This document shows, one piece after another, positions 7,563 to 8,754 of a stretch of 8,754 nucleotides of DNA. This stretch comes from FEN-1219 sp035548835 (GTDB lineage Bacteria; Pseudomonadota; Gammaproteobacteria; Steroidobacterales; Rariloculaceae): positions 1 to 8,754 of the forward strand of contig DASZSB010000165.1 in NCBI GenBank assembly GCA_035548835.1, in the 5' to 3' direction. The stretch's first letter is position 1; each line of letters starts with the position of its first letter. The notes below the pieces were generated by a model. The model saw only the letters and a program-made list of their open reading frames with translations. It did not search any database and was not told the DNA's origin. Made by a program: the position numbers and the translations under genes.

Positions 7563-8754
7563 ATGCGAATCGCAATCCTCGTTGCCACGACCGGTCTGAT
7601 GCTGGGCTGCCAGAAGGCGCCGAAGTCCGTATCGGCCCCGACGGTGTACGACGCGGCGCCCGTCGAGACGCGCAACATCGAGGTATCGGTTGACGCGTCC
7701 GGTGTCGTCGAGCCCGAGTCCACGGTCGAGGTGAAATCGAAAGCGTCGGGCGAGGTGCTCAAGGTCAACGGCGAGACGGGTGACGTCGTCCCGGCCGGCA
7801 CGCTGCTCGTGCAGATCGACAAGCGCACGCCGGCCAACAACGTGTCGCAGTCGGAAGCGGCGCTGAAGGCGGCGGAAGCGCGGCGTGCGATCGCCGACAC
7901 GCAGATGAAACGCGCCGAAGCGTTGTTCAAGAGCCAGTCGCTGACCCAGGCCGACGTGGAGAAGGCGCAGCTCGAATTCGCGAACGCCGACGCCCAGGTG
8001 GTGAGCTCGCGCGTGGCGCTCGAGAACGCGCGCATCACGCTCGAGGACACGGACGTGCGCGCGCCGATCACCGGCACCATCATCGAGAAGGCGGTGGAGC
8101 CCGGCATCGTGATCACGTCGCCGACGCAGGCCGTCAGCGGCGGCACGGTGCTCATGAAGATGGCGGACCTGAACTCCGTGCAGGTGCGCACGCGTGTCGA
8201 CGAGACGGACATCGGCAAGGTCCGGCCCGGGCTGCCCGCCAAGGTGACGGTGGCCGCTTACCCGAACCAGCCGTTCGACGGCGAGGTGCTGAAGATCGAG
8301 CCGCAGGCCGTGGTCGAGCAGAACGTCACGATGTTCTCCGTGCTGATCAAGATTCCCAATCGCGGCGGTCTGCTGAAGCCGGGCATGAACGCGGACGTCC
8401 GCATCCAGATCGCGAACCGTGACGGCGTGCCCGTCGTGCCGACGGCCGCGTTGCGCGCCGAGAGCGACGTGCCGACGACGGCCAAGATGCTCGGCCTCGA
8501 CGAGAATGTGCTGCGCAAAGAGATCTGGCGCGACGGCAAGCCCGCGACGGCCGCCGGCGGCAGGAACGTGCTGTCGCTGAACGGCCGGGAGATTGCGCTG
8601 CCGCCGGGTGTGGACGGCGACAAGGTGCGCGAGCTCATGGCGAAGCGCCGCAACGGTCAGGAGTTGACCACCGAGGAACGCACGCTGATGCGCAGCGTGT
8701 TCCAGGCGGCCGGTGGCGCGCTCGGGGGCAACGGCGCCGGCGGCGCGCCGGGCC
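7563..8754 (+). CDS. Periplasmic adaptor (MacA/HlyD family) lipoprotein, 3' truncated by window
   Basis: The ATG lies two bases after the ATPase stop; 397 codons are visible and the frame is open at the window end. The N-terminus is a short hydrophobic signal ending LMLGC; Cys16 is the only cysteine seen, so it is probably a lipidated, periplasmic protein. After it come a first lipoyl half-motif (about 50-88, SGEVLKVNGETGDVVPAGTL), a helical hairpin (about 92-160, with LFKSQSLTQADVEKAQ), the second lipoyl half (about 165-200, VRAPITGTIIEKAVEPG) and the beta-barrel (about 205-285, ending GMNADVRI). VVPTAAL (291-297) begins the membrane-proximal domain, but at least 95 atypical residues follow, including GQELTTEERTLMRSVF and a Gly/Ala-rich stretch. 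It should link the inner-membrane permease to an outer-membrane channel. A downstream permease gene is expected. Confidence 0.9.
   Translation, partial: MRIAILVATTGLMLGCQKAPKSVSAPTVYDAAPVETRNIEVSVDASGVVEPESTVEVKSKASGEVLKVNGETGDVVPAGTLLVQIDKRTPANNVSQSEAALKAAEARRAIADTQMKRAEALFKSQSLTQADVEKAQLEFANADAQVVSSRVALENARITLEDTDVRAPITGTIIEKAVEPGIVITSPTQAVSGGTVLMKMADLNSVQVRTRVDETDIGKVRPGLPAKVTVAAYPNQPFDGEVLKIEPQAVVEQNVTMFSVLIKIPNRGGLLKPGMNADVRIQIANRDGVPVVPTAALRAESDVPTTAKMLGLDENVLRKEIWRDGKPATAAGGRNVLSLNGREIALPPGVDGDKVRELMAKRRNGQELTTEERTLMRSVFQAAGGALGGNGAGGAPG

Overview
This is a GC-rich, gene-dense bacterial window in which every supported gene lies on the + strand. Strong avoidance of A/T-ending codons leaves long spurious open frames on the opposite strand. 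The gene repertoire suggests a proteobacterium: a BatA-type VWA membrane protein beside a DUF4175-like giant, a Cys-triad dienelactone hydrolase, and a stand-alone MacB/LolD-type ATPase with a lipoprotein adaptor. The sigma70-like extended -10 element next to TTGCGCC fits gammaproteobacteria. This placement is an inference; other GC-rich phyla with the same gene pair (for example Gemmatimonadota) are not excluded.

Layout. Positions 1-57 probably hold the last codons of an upstream gene, whose TGA overlaps the next ATG. Positions 54-2042 encode a BatA/VWA inner-membrane protein. Positions 2039-5875 encode a 1278-residue DUF4175-like protein, again joined by a 4-base ATGA overlap. A 177-base gap (5876-6052) carries a candidate stem-loop terminator and a weak candidate promoter. 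Positions 6053-6715 encode a dienelactone hydrolase family protein. A 146-base gap (6716-6861) carries a perfect 12-base palindrome, a GC-rich hairpin and a good extended -10 promoter. Positions 6862-7560 encode an ABC ATPase. Position 7563 to the window end encodes a periplasmic adaptor lipoprotein, cut off by the window. No gene-free stretch exceeds 300 bases.

How the genes work together. The first block looks like the downstream half of a MoxR-DUF58-BatA-DUF4175 type operon, a widespread but poorly understood envelope system. The BatA protein has an intact metal-binding MIDAS motif. The large protein has N-terminal membrane helices, a beta-sandwich region and long Gln-rich coiled coils broken by Gly and Gly-Gln-Gln linkers. 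Neither protein contains a cysteine. The last block is an ATPase plus adaptor of a MacAB-type tripartite exporter; its permease is expected just beyond the window. The hydrolase between the blocks appears to be a separate unit.

The most unusual object is the DUF4175-like protein, with its collagen-like low-complexity linkers and an insertion inside its conserved beta domain. The truncated adaptor, with a long insertion following its membrane-proximal strand, comes second. Nothing here proves a wholly new system.
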